This document shows positions 15,172 to 24,517 of a DNA stretch of 64,000 nt, piece by piece. Source of the stretch: Marvinbryantia formatexigens DSM 14469. GTDB lineage: Bacteria; Bacillota; Clostridia; Lachnospirales; Lachnospiraceae. The stretch lies in NCBI RefSeq assembly GCF_025148285.1, contig NZ_CP102268.1, forward strand, positions 2,335,001 to 2,399,000, read 5' to 3'. Position 1 is the stretch's first letter; each line of letters starts with the position of its first letter. A program made the position numbers and the translations under genes. Below the pieces are notes generated by a model. That model was not told the DNA's origin, searched no databases, and saw only the letters and a list, made by a program, of their open reading frames with translations.

Positions 15172-17034
15172 GTTTGCGCGTCATGGGCGCGCTCTAACGG
15201 GTGCAAGTCCCGAACATGCCCGGATAGTGGGAAATGTATAGCTGAACAGCAAGGGTGTCCATCGCGAGGTGGAATCTGAAGGAAGCTGTAGGCAAATCTC
15301 TGGTCCGACGGACAGAAATCGCATATAAGGCTAGGCTACGAGAGATAAGCTGGCAGAAAGCAACGAAGTCTAATAACTATCACGTTTGTAGTAGCAGAGT
15401 AAATGCGGCGGATATATGGAGAGAAAGAGCGTGCACCTTAAGCGTGGAGGTCTCACAGAGGTTCCATCAGCCTAGTAACAACGAACTGTGAGAAGTCAGC
15501 AGAGTCCATAGTAGTGAGGAAGTCTCAGTAATGGAGATGGAGCGAAGGGGCGAACAATCAATCAGTTTGAGTAGGTCTCGTGTTGCAGAAGAGACAGACA
15601 TCCGCCGTAACCAATCGGGGAAAAGATGGTCAAATCAAGCGAGACGGAAAGGAAAGAACGCATGGACACAAGTAGTCTAATGGAGCAGATATTATCCAGA
15701 GATAATCTCAACAGAGCGTACCTGCAAGTCGTACGAAACAAAGGTGCAGAGGGAGTGGACGGAATGAAGTACACGGAACTTAAGGAGCACCTTGCAAAGA
15801 ACGGCGAAATCATCAAGGAACAGCTGAGGACAAGGAAATATAAGCCTCAGCCAGTACGAAGAGTGGAGATACCAAAGACGGATGGCGGTGTCAGAAATCT
15901 GGGAGTACCAACAGTAACAGACAGATTTGTACAACAAGCCATAGCACAAGTGTTAACACCAATCTATGAAGAACAGTTTCATGACCACAGTTATGGATTT
16001 AGACCAAACAGATGTGCACAGCAGGCAATCCTTGCGGCACTCGACATGATGAATGACGGAAATGACTGGATTGTAGATATTGACCTGGAAAAGTTCTTTG
16101 ACACAGTAAACCATGACAAGTTAATGACTTTAATTGGCAGAACAATCAAAGATGGAGATGTTATCTCTATTGTAAGGAAATATCTTGTAAGCGGAATCAT
16201 GATAGATGATGAGTACAGGGAATCAGTTGTGGGAACACCACAAGGAGGAAATCTTTCTCCGCTGTTAGCAAACATCATGCTCAATGAACTCGATAAGGAA
16301 ATGGAAAAGCGAGGGTTGAACTTTGTAAGATATGCGGATGACTGCATTATCATGGTAGGAAGCGAAATGTCTGCAAAGCGGGTGATGAGAAATATATCAC
16401 GTTTCATCGAAGAGAAACTGGGACTCAAGGTCAACATGACCAAGAGCAAAGCAGACAGACCACAAGGGTTAAAATACCTTGGATTCGGATTCTACTATGA
16501 CCCAATGGCACACCAATACAAGGCTAAACCACATGCAAAATCAGCTGAGAAATTTAAGAAGAAGATGAAAGAACTCACCTGCCGTAGCTGGGGCGTTAGC
16601 AACAGCTATAAGGTGGAGAAACTCAACCAACTCATCAGAGGATGGATAAACTACTTCAGGATAGGAAGCATGAAAACGCTCTGTAGAGAACTGGACGGAA
16701 ACATCAGATATTAGATTGCGCATGTGTATATGGAAACACTGGAAAACTCCCCAGAACAGAGCAAAGAATCTGATGAAACTTGATGTACCAAGATGGGCGG
16801 CATACAATATCGCTTATTGTGGCGATAAATACGCTCGTCTCGCACACAATGGCTGGATACAGAAAGCTATAAGTACAAAGAGACTAACCTCATTTGGATT
16901 AGTCTCAATGCTGGATTACTACACCGAGAGGTGTGTCACTTGTTAAGTTGATTGAACCGCCGTGTACCGAACGGTACGCACGGTGGTGTGAGAGGTCGGA
17001 ATTTCTCATTTAAGAGAAATTCCTCCTACTCGAT
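15172..17034 (+). mobile_element. Group II intron inserted in the mtnN terminator tail
   Basis: A 5' ribozyme region (15172-15625), a reverse transcriptase frame and 3' ribozyme domains are all visible. The first stem pairs GCGCG (15176-15180) with CGCGC (15188-15192). Domain V is at about 16954-16988, with a GAAC loop and a two-base CG bulge; domain VI follows with GGAATTTCTC pairing GAGAAATTCC, and the element ends CTACTCGAT. The 3' end at 17034 is fairly sure. The 5' end is inferred by restoring a continuous T-tract (ACATTTTCT/TTTTGCG) and may be off by a few bases. Insertion next to a terminator stem is typical of class C-like introns. Confidence 0.85.
15626..16946 (+). pseudogene. ltrA: Group II intron reverse transcriptase/maturase, frameshifted
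   Basis: The first part (15626-16714) encodes complete reverse transcriptase blocks, including IPKTDGGVRNLGVPT, YGFRPNRCAQQA, GTPQGGNLSPLLANI and the active-site FVRYADD. The frame ends at TAG 16712-16714 right after LDGNIRY. The maturase X-domain continues in another frame up to 16946 (RMCIWKHWKTPQNRAKNL, later SMLDYYTERC). One extra T around 16711-16712 explains the shift: removing it joins RY to RLRMCIW. No HNH endonuclease domain is seen. The intron may therefore depend on a maturase supplied in trans, unless the extra base is a sequencing error. Confidence 0.88.
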
Positions 17035-17173
17035 TTTTGCGCGAAAATGAAACGATATTATAAAAATTGAAATCATGTTGCATCACTATCAATAAAAAAA
17101 TGAGAATAGAATTCATTAATCATATTCTAATCGACGAAAAAGATGAAAGTACATGCCAAAATAGAAATTATTA

Positions 17174-17202
17174 TTGAAAATAATTTTCAAATATTATATT
17201 AT
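17174..17202 (+). promoter_or_regulatory. Possible promoter of the PatB/NanA-like island
   Basis: TTGAAA (17174-17179) and TATTAT (17197-17202) are 17 bp apart in very A/T-rich DNA, so chance matches are common. The -35 box overlaps a perfect inverted repeat, TGAAAAT/ATTTTCA, around 17175-17189. The rest of 16947-17279 holds only intron domains V and VI and A/T-rich sequence. Confidence 0.35.
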
Positions 17203-17279
17203 TAATAATATTAAAAGTTTAGCCATATTTATATTATTTTAACAAAAATAATCAAGAAATAGAAGAAAGGATGTGCCAA

Positions 17280-18452
17280 ATGTACCAATACGATTTTGAC
17301 GCCATAATTGACAGGAATGGAACAGATTGCAGCAAGTGGGACGATATTCCTTATCAGGTACAGGCAGATGATATGCTCCCTATGTGGACAGCAGATATGG
17401 ATTTCGCTTGTCCGCCAGCGGTAATGGATGCTATCCGTACTCGCATGGAACATCCGGTTTTTGGATATATGAAATTGCCTGCACGCTATGAAGAAAGTAT
17501 TATACTGTGGCACAAAAAGCGTTATGGAAGCGAAATAAAAAAAGAAGAAATTATCCCGGTAGCAAGTGTACTGGGAGGTGTGGCAATGGCAATCCAGGGA
17601 CTGACAGAAAAAGGAGACAAAATTTTGATTTCCACACCGGGATATCATGCCTTTTCCAATGCGGTCCTAAATAATGAAAGAATCCTGGTTCCTTCTCCTA
17701 TGATAAAAAAAGAAGAACTTTACTATATGGATTTTGCACGAATGGAGAAACAGATAGAGGAAGAAAACATTAAATTATTTTTGCTTTGCTCACCACACAA
17801 TCCGACGGGACGCATCTGGACACAGGAGGAATTGGAAATACTGGTAGAATTGTGCTGGCGTCACAGGGTGTATATTATTTCAGATGAAATACACGCGGAT
17901 ATGACTCTGACACATCCGTTCCTTCCGGTTTTGAAAGCAGGAGGGGACAAGGCAGCGGAAATTACCATTGCTCTTTATGCACCTACAAAAACCTTTAATA
18001 TTGCTGGTCTTTGTACAGCCTATGCAGTGATTAAGAACCAGAATCTCGCGGATCGCTTTAAAAAAGCTTTGCTCGCTTCCGGACTGAAGCTGAAAAATAC
18101 ACTTGGCGTAGAAGCTATGATAGGGGGATATCTGAATGGAGCGCAGTGGGTTGATGAGCTGCAGAGGTATTTGCTGGATAATGCGAGCTTTGCGGTGGAA
18201 TATATAAAGGAAAATATTCCGGTCATTCAGGCTTATGTACCGCAGGCTACATATTTTCTGTGGCTGGATTTTGCAAAGACCGGTCTTTGCCAGGATGAAA
18301 TCATAGAAAAAATTGTAAATGAAGCGCACATTGCAGTAACAAGAGGTGATGATTTTATAAGAGGCGGAGATACCTGCGTACGTATGGTCTATGCATGTCC
18401 GAGGACCAGGCTCGCAGAGGCTTTGACCCGGCTCAAAAAAGTATTTGCATAA
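17280..18452 (+). CDS. PatB/MalY-family pyridoxal phosphate C-S lyase or aminotransferase
   Basis: 390 residues of fold-type I PLP enzyme. The cofactor lysine is Lys237 in APTKTFNIAGL, preceded by the SPHNPTGR and ISDEIHADM blocks. The N-terminal MLPMWTADMDF segment separates the MalY/PatB branch (cystathionine beta-lyase-like) from ordinary aminotransferases. It should cleave C-S bonds of cystathionine or cysteine conjugates. ATG 17280 is chosen because GAAAGG lies 9 bases upstream; ATG 17271 is too close to that site. It is 14 bases before the aldolase gene and is probably the first gene of the operon, yet its link to the sugar genes is unclear. Confidence 0.88.
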   Translation: MYQYDFDAIIDRNGTDCSKWDDIPYQVQADDMLPMWTADMDFACPPAVMDAIRTRMEHPVFGYMKLPARYEESIILWHKKRYGSEIKKEEIIPVASVLGGVAMAIQGLTEKGDKILISTPGYHAFSNAVLNNERILVPSPMIKKEELYYMDFARMEKQIEEENIKLFLLCSPHNPTGRIWTQEELEILVELCWRHRVYIISDEIHADMTLTHPFLPVLKAGGDKAAEITIALYAPTKTFNIAGLCTAYAVIKNQNLADRFKKALLASGLKLKNTLGVEAMIGGYLNGAQWVDELQRYLLDNASFAVEYIKENIPVIQAYVPQATYFLWLDFAKTGLCQDEIIEKIVNEAHIAVTRGDDFIRGGDTCVRMVYACPRTRLAEALTRLKKVFA

Positions 18453-18466
18453 AGGAGGATAAGAAA

Positions 18467-19384
18467 ATGGAAAAAAGATATCCGAGGATGGCACTGGGGG
18501 CGGCACTGGTTCCGTGGAAGAATGATTTCACTCTGGATGAGGCGCTGTTTCGAAAAGGCGTACACACGATGTCAGAGGGTGGTTTGAAATATTTGTATAT
18601 CTTTGGAACGGCAGGCGAAGGGTTTGCGGTAAATGATGAGCAATTTGTGGAAATCAGCAGAATTTTTGTGGATGAGTTGAAGAATACAGATACAACACCG
18701 ATTGTGGGAGTAATCAGTCTTTCTTCTTCCGAAATTCTGCATCGCTTACAACTGGCGTATAATCTGGGGGTGCGGGATTTTCAGATTTCTTTTCCATCAT
18801 GGGGAGCGTTGACGGATGAAGAAGTGGATGTTTTCTTTCATCAGATATGTGATTCGTTTCCAGATTGCAAATTTATGCATTATAACAATGGGGGGCGTTC
18901 GAAAAAATTGCTCCGTGCCAAGGATTATGTGCGGCTTGCCAGTGAAATCCCGAACCTGGCAGCGGTTAAGTTTATGAATGATTCTCTGGAGGATGTAATT
19001 AATGCAGTAAAAGCGGAAACTCCGATTCAGTTTGTGCTGAGTGAGTATGGCTATGGATATGGCTGTCTTTTTGGAGAGTGCAGTATGTTATTTTCCAGTA
19101 TCTCCTCACATCTTCCAACAGCATGGCGGCTATATCGTGCGGGAATTGAAAAGGATATTCCGACAATTGTTGAACTTGAAAAGGAAGTGGCAGTTTCACA
19201 GGAGGTTCTGTTTGAAACATGTGCGACACCGGTAATTAATGCGGCATACGATAAACTTTATATAAAAACAGTGCTGCCGGAATTTCCAATGAGATTGTAT
19301 CCGCCATATCAGACCTTCTCGGAAGAGCAGGTAAACAACTACATGAGAAAAATGCGGGAGAGACTTCCACAATGGTTTCAATAA
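18467..19384 (+). CDS. DapA/NanA-superfamily aldolase, divergent
   Basis: 305 residues of TIM-barrel class I aldolase. The Schiff-base lysine is Lys168 in AAVKFMND and the catalytic tyrosine is Tyr139 in MHYNNG; GTAGEG takes the place of the usual substrate-binding GTTGE/GSSGE loop. These enzymes condense or cleave pyruvate with an aldehyde. The Gly-Gly-Arg after the catalytic Tyr and the IFGTAGEG loop differ from the paralogue downstream, so the aldehyde partner probably differs too. RBS AAAGGAGG is 9 bases before ATG 18467. The substrate is unknown. Confidence 0.86.
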   Translation: MEKRYPRMALGAALVPWKNDFTLDEALFRKGVHTMSEGGLKYLYIFGTAGEGFAVNDEQFVEISRIFVDELKNTDTTPIVGVISLSSSEILHRLQLAYNLGVRDFQISFPSWGALTDEEVDVFFHQICDSFPDCKFMHYNNGGRSKKLLRAKDYVRLASEIPNLAAVKFMNDSLEDVINAVKAETPIQFVLSEYGYGYGCLFGECSMLFSSISSHLPTAWRLYRAGIEKDIPTIVELEKEVAVSQEVLFETCATPVINAAYDKLYIKTVLPEFPMRLYPPYQTFSEEQVNNYMRKMRERLPQWFQ

Positions 19385-19409
19385 TTAATACATATAAAGG
19401 AGGAAACAT

Positions 19410-20330
19410 ATGAGAGACATTACAAAATATCAGGGAATTATACCGGCATTTTATGCCTGCTATGCAGAGGATGGCTGTATAAGTGAAAAGAGGACGCAAA
19501 TCTGGGCACAGTATTTGCTGGAGAAAGGCGTGAAGGGCGTATACGTTGGGGGCTCTTCTGGTGAGTGCATTTATCAGAGTGTTGAGGAACGCAAGAGACT
19601 TCTGGAAGCGTTGATGGAAGTGGCAAAAGGAAAAATGACTGTGATTGCCCATGTTGCATGTAATAATACGAAAGATAGCTGCGAACTGGCTGCCCATGCA
19701 CAAAAGTGCGGCGTGGATGCAATTGCCTCTATTCCGCCGATTTATTTCCATCTGCCGGAGCATTCGGTTGCACAGTACTGGAACGATATTTCTGCAGCGG
19801 CACCAGACACGGATTTTATAATCTATAATATCCCGCAGCTTGCCGGAACAGCACTTACGATGTCACTGTTTCATGAAATGCTGAAAAATCCACGGGTGGC
19901 AGGCGTAAAAAACAGTTCCATGCCAATTCAGGATATTCAGATGTTTAAAATGGATGGCGGAAAAGATTTTGCTGTATTTAATGGTCCGGATGAGCAGCTT
20001 GTCGGAGGACTTGCTATTGGTGCGGATGGGGCGATTGGCGGAACCTATGGTGTAATGCCGGAATTGTACCTGAAGATTTATGAGCTTTGTAAAAATGGAG
20101 AATATGAAAAAGCGCGCCCGATTCAGTATGCGGCAGATGAGATTATTTATGAAATCTGTTCCTGCAGAGGAAATATGTATGCGGTAATTAAAGAGATTAT
20201 CCGCAGAAGAGAAGGAATTGATTTGGGTGATGTAAGAAAACCGCTGGCCTCTGTTGACAGAAAGCTGGATGAAGCAAAGATTGAGAGCAGTCTGCAGAAA
20301 ATCAGGGAAGCTGTTGCAAAGTTTTCATGA
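19410..20330 (+). CDS. nanA: N-acetylneuraminate lyase-like aldolase
   Basis: 306 residues. The motifs fit N-acetylneuraminate lyase: GGSSGECI loop, Tyr139 in YNIPQLAG, and Schiff-base Lys167 in AGVKNSS, spaced almost exactly as in E. coli NanA (Tyr137, Lys165). The reaction would split sialic acid into pyruvate and N-acetylmannosamine in the cytoplasm. Downstream come an ABC importer and a YhcH/NanQ-like protein, which supports a sialic-acid-type role. However, no NanE epimerase or NanK kinase is present in the window, so the true substrate could be another ulosonic acid. RBS AAAGGAGG. Confidence 0.85.
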   Translation: MRDITKYQGIIPAFYACYAEDGCISEKRTQIWAQYLLEKGVKGVYVGGSSGECIYQSVEERKRLLEALMEVAKGKMTVIAHVACNNTKDSCELAAHAQKCGVDAIASIPPIYFHLPEHSVAQYWNDISAAAPDTDFIIYNIPQLAGTALTMSLFHEMLKNPRVAGVKNSSMPIQDIQMFKMDGGKDFAVFNGPDEQLVGGLAIGADGAIGGTYGVMPELYLKIYELCKNGEYEKARPIQYAADEIIYEICSCRGNMYAVIKEIIRRREGIDLGDVRKPLASVDRKLDEAKIESSLQKIREAVAKFS

Positions 20331-20368
20331 TGACTGATAATTGATTTTTCAAAAAGGAGAAGAATCAG

Positions 20369-21259
20369 ATGAATAAAACGAAAAGGAAGTGGCATTGGAA
20401 TAAAACACTGACAGGTTTTCTGTTTGTATTGCCGCAGCTGTTGTTTTTTGCGGTATTTACAGTTTACCCGATTTTTGAGGGATTTCGTATCAGTCTTTAC
20501 AAGACAACTGCCGTAGAAAATACGTTTGTAGGACTGCAGAATTACATTACTCTTTTCCAGGATAGCGTATTTATTAAAAGTATTTTCAATACATTATTTT
20601 TAGTTGCAGTTATTACTGTGGGAATGCTGCTTCTGGGACTGGTAATTTCTCTGGCGATATTTGACAAGAGCAATGGCTATGTTACTTTTATCAGAAGTAC
20701 AGTTTACCTTCCGGTAATCGTTTCCACGGTCGTAATGAGTATGGTATGGAAATTCCTGCTGAATCCGGCAAATGGTCTGGTGAATTATTATCTGGGAAAG
20801 ATGGGTTCGAAGAATACGAATCTGCTTGGTAATCCGGACACGGCAATCTGGGTGATTGCGTTTGTAACGATTATTGCAAGTGTGGGTACGGCGGTAATTA
20901 TGTATGTAGCAAGTATGAATGGCGTTTCTTCGGAAATGCTGGAGGCGGCAAAGGTGGATGGCGCAAGCAAACTCCAGATTTCCATAAAAATTATTATTCC
21001 GCTTGTGAAAGCGACAACGCTGTATCTGTCTGTTACAACAATTATTTCGATTCTGAAGCTGTTTGTTGTAATCCAGCTGATGACAGATGGAGGACCGAAT
21101 AATGCTACTATGACAATGATGTATTATCTGTACAAAAATGCATTTGCATATGACAAGAAAAATATTGCGGCTGCAGTTGGTGTACTGATGTTTATTATAG
21201 CGGTAATTATTGCAATCCCCCAGTTTTCAAGCATGACGGAGAAGGAGGGCGGTCGATGA
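20369..21259 (+). CDS. Carbohydrate ABC transporter permease, MalF type
   Basis: 296 residues and six membrane helices. The EAA loop is SEMLEAAKVDGASKLQ followed by KIIIPLVK. The N-terminus (WNKTLTGFLFVLPQLLFFAVF) is typical of the first CUT1 permease. RBS AAAAAGGAGAAG precedes the ATG. Its last codons overlap the second permease by 4 bases (ATGA). With the downstream binding protein it forms the importer of the aldolase island, probably taking up a sialic-acid-like sugar; the ATPase must be supplied from elsewhere. Confidence 0.93.
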   Translation: MNKTKRKWHWNKTLTGFLFVLPQLLFFAVFTVYPIFEGFRISLYKTTAVENTFVGLQNYITLFQDSVFIKSIFNTLFLVAVITVGMLLLGLVISLAIFDKSNGYVTFIRSTVYLPVIVSTVVMSMVWKFLLNPANGLVNYYLGKMGSKNTNLLGNPDTAIWVIAFVTIIASVGTAVIMYVASMNGVSSEMLEAAKVDGASKLQISIKIIIPLVKATTLYLSVTTIISILKLFVVIQLMTDGGPNNATMTMMYYLYKNAFAYDKKNIAAAVGVLMFIIAVIIAIPQFSSMTEKEGGR

Positions 21260-22110
21260 AGAAAAAGAAAGGCTTTTTACGTAAATGGAAGCGCATGGAA
21301 CCGCTGGATAAGTTTGTGAATGTACTGGTTATTTTATATGCCATCATTAATTTATTTCCATTTTACTATCTTATCACAAGTTCCTTCAAAACATCGGCGG
21401 CAATTTTTAAGATGCCGCCGGACTGGTGGCCGAAAACTTTCCGTTACCAGAATTATCTGGATTTGTTTAGAGGACAACCGGCATTCCGGTGGGCGGCAAA
21501 CAGTTTCCTGGTTGCTTTTTTGACAACAATGCTTGTGGTTATCTGTTCATCAATGGCTGCCTACGGAATATCAAAGGTTCGATTTAAAGGAAAAAATATT
21601 ATATTTGCTATTTTTATAGGTGCACTGATGATACCGAAGGAGATTTTCATTGTTCCTTTGTTTCAGATTATTACAAATTTGAATCTCAGTGATACATATG
21701 CGGGAATGATATTACCGAATGTGGCAAGTACGTTTGGCGTTTTTCTGCTGAAAGGATTTTTTGACACCGTACCGGATTCGATAAGGGAATCGGGTAAGCT
21801 GGATGGCGCAAGTGAATTCCGTATTTTTTCAGAGCTGATAATACCAATCGTGAAACCAGGTATTGGAGCGTTGTTTATTTTGAATTTTGTAAATATATGG
21901 AATGATTACCTTTGGCAGTTATTGATTGCCAGAAGCAAGAATATGATGACGTTAATGGTTGGTACAGCCAGCATTATGCAGGAGATTAGCCCGAACTATG
22001 GTTATAAAATGGCAGGAGCTGCGGTGGCAAGTGTACCTATGCTTTTAATTTTCCTGTTTTTCCAGAGGTACTTCACATCTGGTATTACGATGGGTGCAGT
22101 AAAAGAATAA
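21256..22110 (+). CDS. Carbohydrate ABC transporter permease, MalG type
   Basis: 284 residues with six membrane helices and the EAA loop DSIRESGKLDGASEFR followed by ELIIPIVKPG. The end, FFQRYFTSGITMGAVKE, is typical of the second CUT1 permease. The reading frame starts inside the last codons of the preceding permease gene, so the two are translationally coupled. It is followed after 70 bases by the gene for the binding protein. The order permease-permease-binding protein is the reverse of the more common arrangement seen at 30365-33544. Confidence 0.93.
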   Translation: MKKKKGFLRKWKRMEPLDKFVNVLVILYAIINLFPFYYLITSSFKTSAAIFKMPPDWWPKTFRYQNYLDLFRGQPAFRWAANSFLVAFLTTMLVVICSSMAAYGISKVRFKGKNIIFAIFIGALMIPKEIFIVPLFQIITNLNLSDTYAGMILPNVASTFGVFLLKGFFDTVPDSIRESGKLDGASEFRIFSELIIPIVKPGIGALFILNFVNIWNDYLWQLLIARSKNMMTLMVGTASIMQEISPNYGYKMAGAAVASVPMLLIFLFFQRYFTSGITMGAVKE

Positions 22111-22180
22111 TGTTTTAATATGGTTTGAGGAATGACATGAGATGCATTCTTAAACAATAAAATTCAAAGGAGGAAATCAA

Positions 22181-23548
22181 ATGAAAAAAAGAGTAATGGC
22201 AATGGCACTGGCTTCTGCAATGGTACTGTCAATGACGGCTCCGGCAACTGCAGCTGATGAAGGACAGGAAATCGCAGGCGGAAAAGATGTATCACTGACG
22301 CTGTGGCTGACACCGAGCTGGAAAGGTGTTTTCAGCGGGGATGAACCGGATGCGGATTATGACAGTTTCTTCAAGGAAGCTGCAAAGAGATACAACGAGA
22401 TGCATCCAAATGTAACGATTAATGTAGAAGTTATTGCAGGCGACAGCAGAGACGAAAAACTGAATGTTGCGGAGTCAACAGATACGCTTCCGGATATTGT
22501 GTATGAGGGAGCATTTACAATGTCTTCTTATTATCATAAAGGCTCGATTGTAGCTCTGGACGATATTATCAGCGAGGATGACAAGGCAGACATTGCGGAT
22601 GGAATCTGGGAAAACTGCCAGGTAGAGGGAGCAACATTTATTTTCCCATTTGCACATATGCCGGGGACATTGATTTACAATGCCGATATGTTTAAAACAG
22701 CAGGTCTTGATGACTACATTAAAGGGGAATATGAGATTGCTACATGGTCGCCGGATGAACTGCGAGAAATACTGACAGCTCTGAGAGACTGTGAGGAGCT
22801 GGGCGGCGTATATCCGATGTCGCTGTTCTGCATGAACAATCAGGCAGATACATGGAATCTTACCTATCTGAGAATGTTTGGAAATACGTTTTTTGACGAA
22901 ACCGGGCATCTGTGTGTAAATGAAGAGAACGGAGTAAAGGCGCTTCAGTACATTCTCGACCTGTCTGCGGACGGTCTGACTGTTCCGGGAGCGGAATCTC
23001 TGACTTCGAATGACTGTAACGCGATGTTCCAGAATCAGCAGATTGCGGTAAGTTTTACAAACAGTACATTGTATACAAATCTTCAGACGGATATGTCAAA
23101 CGGTACAGTAGAGCCGTTTGATGCTAGACTGGCCAACATCCCTGGAGACCCGGAACCGCATTCTTTCACGTATGTTTCCGGCTTTATGGCAATGAATACA
23201 GGTGACGAAGACAGAATTGCTGCTTCTAAGGACTTCATCCAGTATGTATGCACGGATGAGGAACTGGTACTTGCTTCTAAGAATACTTTGCCGGTGCGCA
23301 CTTCTGTAACGGAGCAGGTAAAGGATGAAATGCCGTTATTGGAGGCATATAACGCAAATGCACAGTATATATTTAATTTTTCCAATAACATGCCGGGTTA
23401 TAACGAGCTGAGAAACGTGCTGTTCCCGGAACTTCAGGCTGCACTGATTGGACAGAAAACGGCACAGGAAGCTCTGGATGATTATGTGGAAAAGGGCAAT
23501 CAGGTAATTGATGAAGGACGGGCAAACTCTGTGGTTTATAATCAGTAA
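22181..23548 (+). CDS. Extracellular sugar-binding protein (family 1) without lipobox
   Basis: 455 residues. The signal peptide MKKRVMAMALASAMVLSM ends in PATAAD, a type I cleavage site; no lipobox cysteine is present, so the mature protein would not be lipid-anchored in the usual way. The body shows family 1 binding-protein features (LTLWLTPSWKG, KDFIQYV near the C-terminus). It is expected to deliver the island's sugar to the two permeases. RBS AAAGGAGG is ideal. A hairpin at 23613-23642 follows and may separate expression of this gene from the enzymes downstream. Confidence 0.9.
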   Translation: MKKRVMAMALASAMVLSMTAPATAADEGQEIAGGKDVSLTLWLTPSWKGVFSGDEPDADYDSFFKEAAKRYNEMHPNVTINVEVIAGDSRDEKLNVAESTDTLPDIVYEGAFTMSSYYHKGSIVALDDIISEDDKADIADGIWENCQVEGATFIFPFAHMPGTLIYNADMFKTAGLDDYIKGEYEIATWSPDELREILTALRDCEELGGVYPMSLFCMNNQADTWNLTYLRMFGNTFFDETGHLCVNEENGVKALQYILDLSADGLTVPGAESLTSNDCNAMFQNQQIAVSFTNSTLYTNLQTDMSNGTVEPFDARLANIPGDPEPHSFTYVSGFMAMNTGDEDRIAASKDFIQYVCTDEELVLASKNTLPVRTSVTEQVKDEMPLLEAYNANAQYIFNFSNNMPGYNELRNVLFPELQAALIGQKTAQEALDDYVEKGNQVIDEGRANSVVYNQ

Positions 23549-23612
23549 ATGATTATAATCCGTTCTGCGGCAAAAATTCTGTGATATGAGTAATATTGTT
23601 TCAGATTCATGA

Positions 23613-23645
23613 AAGAGCTGCAGATTTATATCTGCGGCTCTTACT
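23613..23645 (+). terminator. Hairpin after the binding-protein gene, weak terminator
   Basis: A 13-bp stem with one G-T pair, 23613-23625 with 23630-23642, encloses the loop TTAT and is followed only by TTACT. It looks like a partial terminator or mRNA-stabilising 3' structure rather than a full stop. Confidence 0.55.
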
Positions 23646-23705
23646 CTCAGTGGAGAACTGGATTGCGCTCCGGTGCAATCAGAAATGATGAATGGGGTTG
23701 CATAT

Positions 23706-24500
23706 ATGTATAAAATAATAGATGTTCATGCGCATTTTGGAAATCCGGATGGATTTCCGCAGGGGGTTCTGGAAAAAGAAATGTATCGTATCAGCTTAAA
23801 GAAGCTGGAGGAAATATACCGTCTGCAGGGAATCCAGGCAGCCTGCATTTCACCGATGGAGGGGATATTTCCACGTAATAAAGAGGAATTGCTGGATGCT
23901 AATCGTTGCATGGAAGAGCTGTCGCAGACGCATGACTGGATTTATCAGTGGGTAGTTGTTAATCCATTGATGCCGGAGAGCTATTATCAGGCGGAAAAAA
24001 TGCTGCGGGGAGAAAAATGTGTCGGGGTGAAAATACATCCGGATGCACAAAAATATGATATTGGACAATGGGGAGATGAGATTTTTTCGTTTTGCAGCAA
24101 TCAGAAAGCGGTATTGCTGTCCCATAGCGGAGAAATGCTGAGTATGCCGGAGCATTTTGTGACGTTTGTGAATCGTTTTCCGGATGTACAGGTAATTGTT
24201 GCTCACCTCGGATGTGGTTATGACGGTGATATTTCACATCAGGTGCGGGCAATCAGAGAAGCAGCGAAAAATAATATTTATACAGATGTATCAAGTGCCA
24301 GAAGTATTCTGAACGGGCTGATAGAGTGGGCGGTGCGTGAGGTTTCTGAAAAGAAACTGCTGTTTGGGACAGATACTCCGCTGCACCATATACCAATGAT
24401 GAAAAAAAGAATAGAAACCGCGGAGCTGACGGAAAAACAGAAAGAAGCGATTTTCTGGAAAAATGCAGTACAACTGCTCCCAAAGCTGGCAGATGTGTAA
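23706..24500 (+). CDS. Amidohydrolase-family metal-dependent hydrolase
   Basis: 264 residues of TIM-barrel hydrolase. IIDVHAHFGNP at the N-terminus gives the first metal-binding His-x-His, GVKIHPD and LLSHSGE the middle ligands, VIVAHLGCG another His, and LFGTDTPLHH the catalytic Asp. This is the PF04909-like branch, whose members hydrolyse amides or lactones or decarboxylate. In this island a lactonase or N-deacylase acting on the imported sugar acid is possible but unproven. ATG 23706 is taken as start because the conserved fold begins there; the upstream in-frame codons to 23673 lack an RBS. Confidence 0.82.
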   Translation: MYKIIDVHAHFGNPDGFPQGVLEKEMYRISLKKLEEIYRLQGIQAACISPMEGIFPRNKEELLDANRCMEELSQTHDWIYQWVVVNPLMPESYYQAEKMLRGEKCVGVKIHPDAQKYDIGQWGDEIFSFCSNQKAVLLSHSGEMLSMPEHFVTFVNRFPDVQVIVAHLGCGYDGDISHQVRAIREAAKNNIYTDVSSARSILNGLIEWAVREVSEKKLLFGTDTPLHHIPMMKKRIETAELTEKQKEAIFWKNAVQLLPKLADV

Positions 24501-24517
24501 GAAGAATGGAGAATAAA

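Noticed and set aside
15255-15491. 78-codon frame within the intron 5' region
   Set aside because: It lies in ribozyme sequence and has no RBS; the RNA structure explains the sequence.
16716-16946. Independent small gene after the reverse transcriptase
   Set aside because: Its product is the maturase X-domain of the same protein; one inserted base explains the separation.
23673-23705. Upstream start of the amidohydrolase
   Set aside because: The extra residues have no RBS and precede the conserved N-terminal His-x-His block by more than the family allows.
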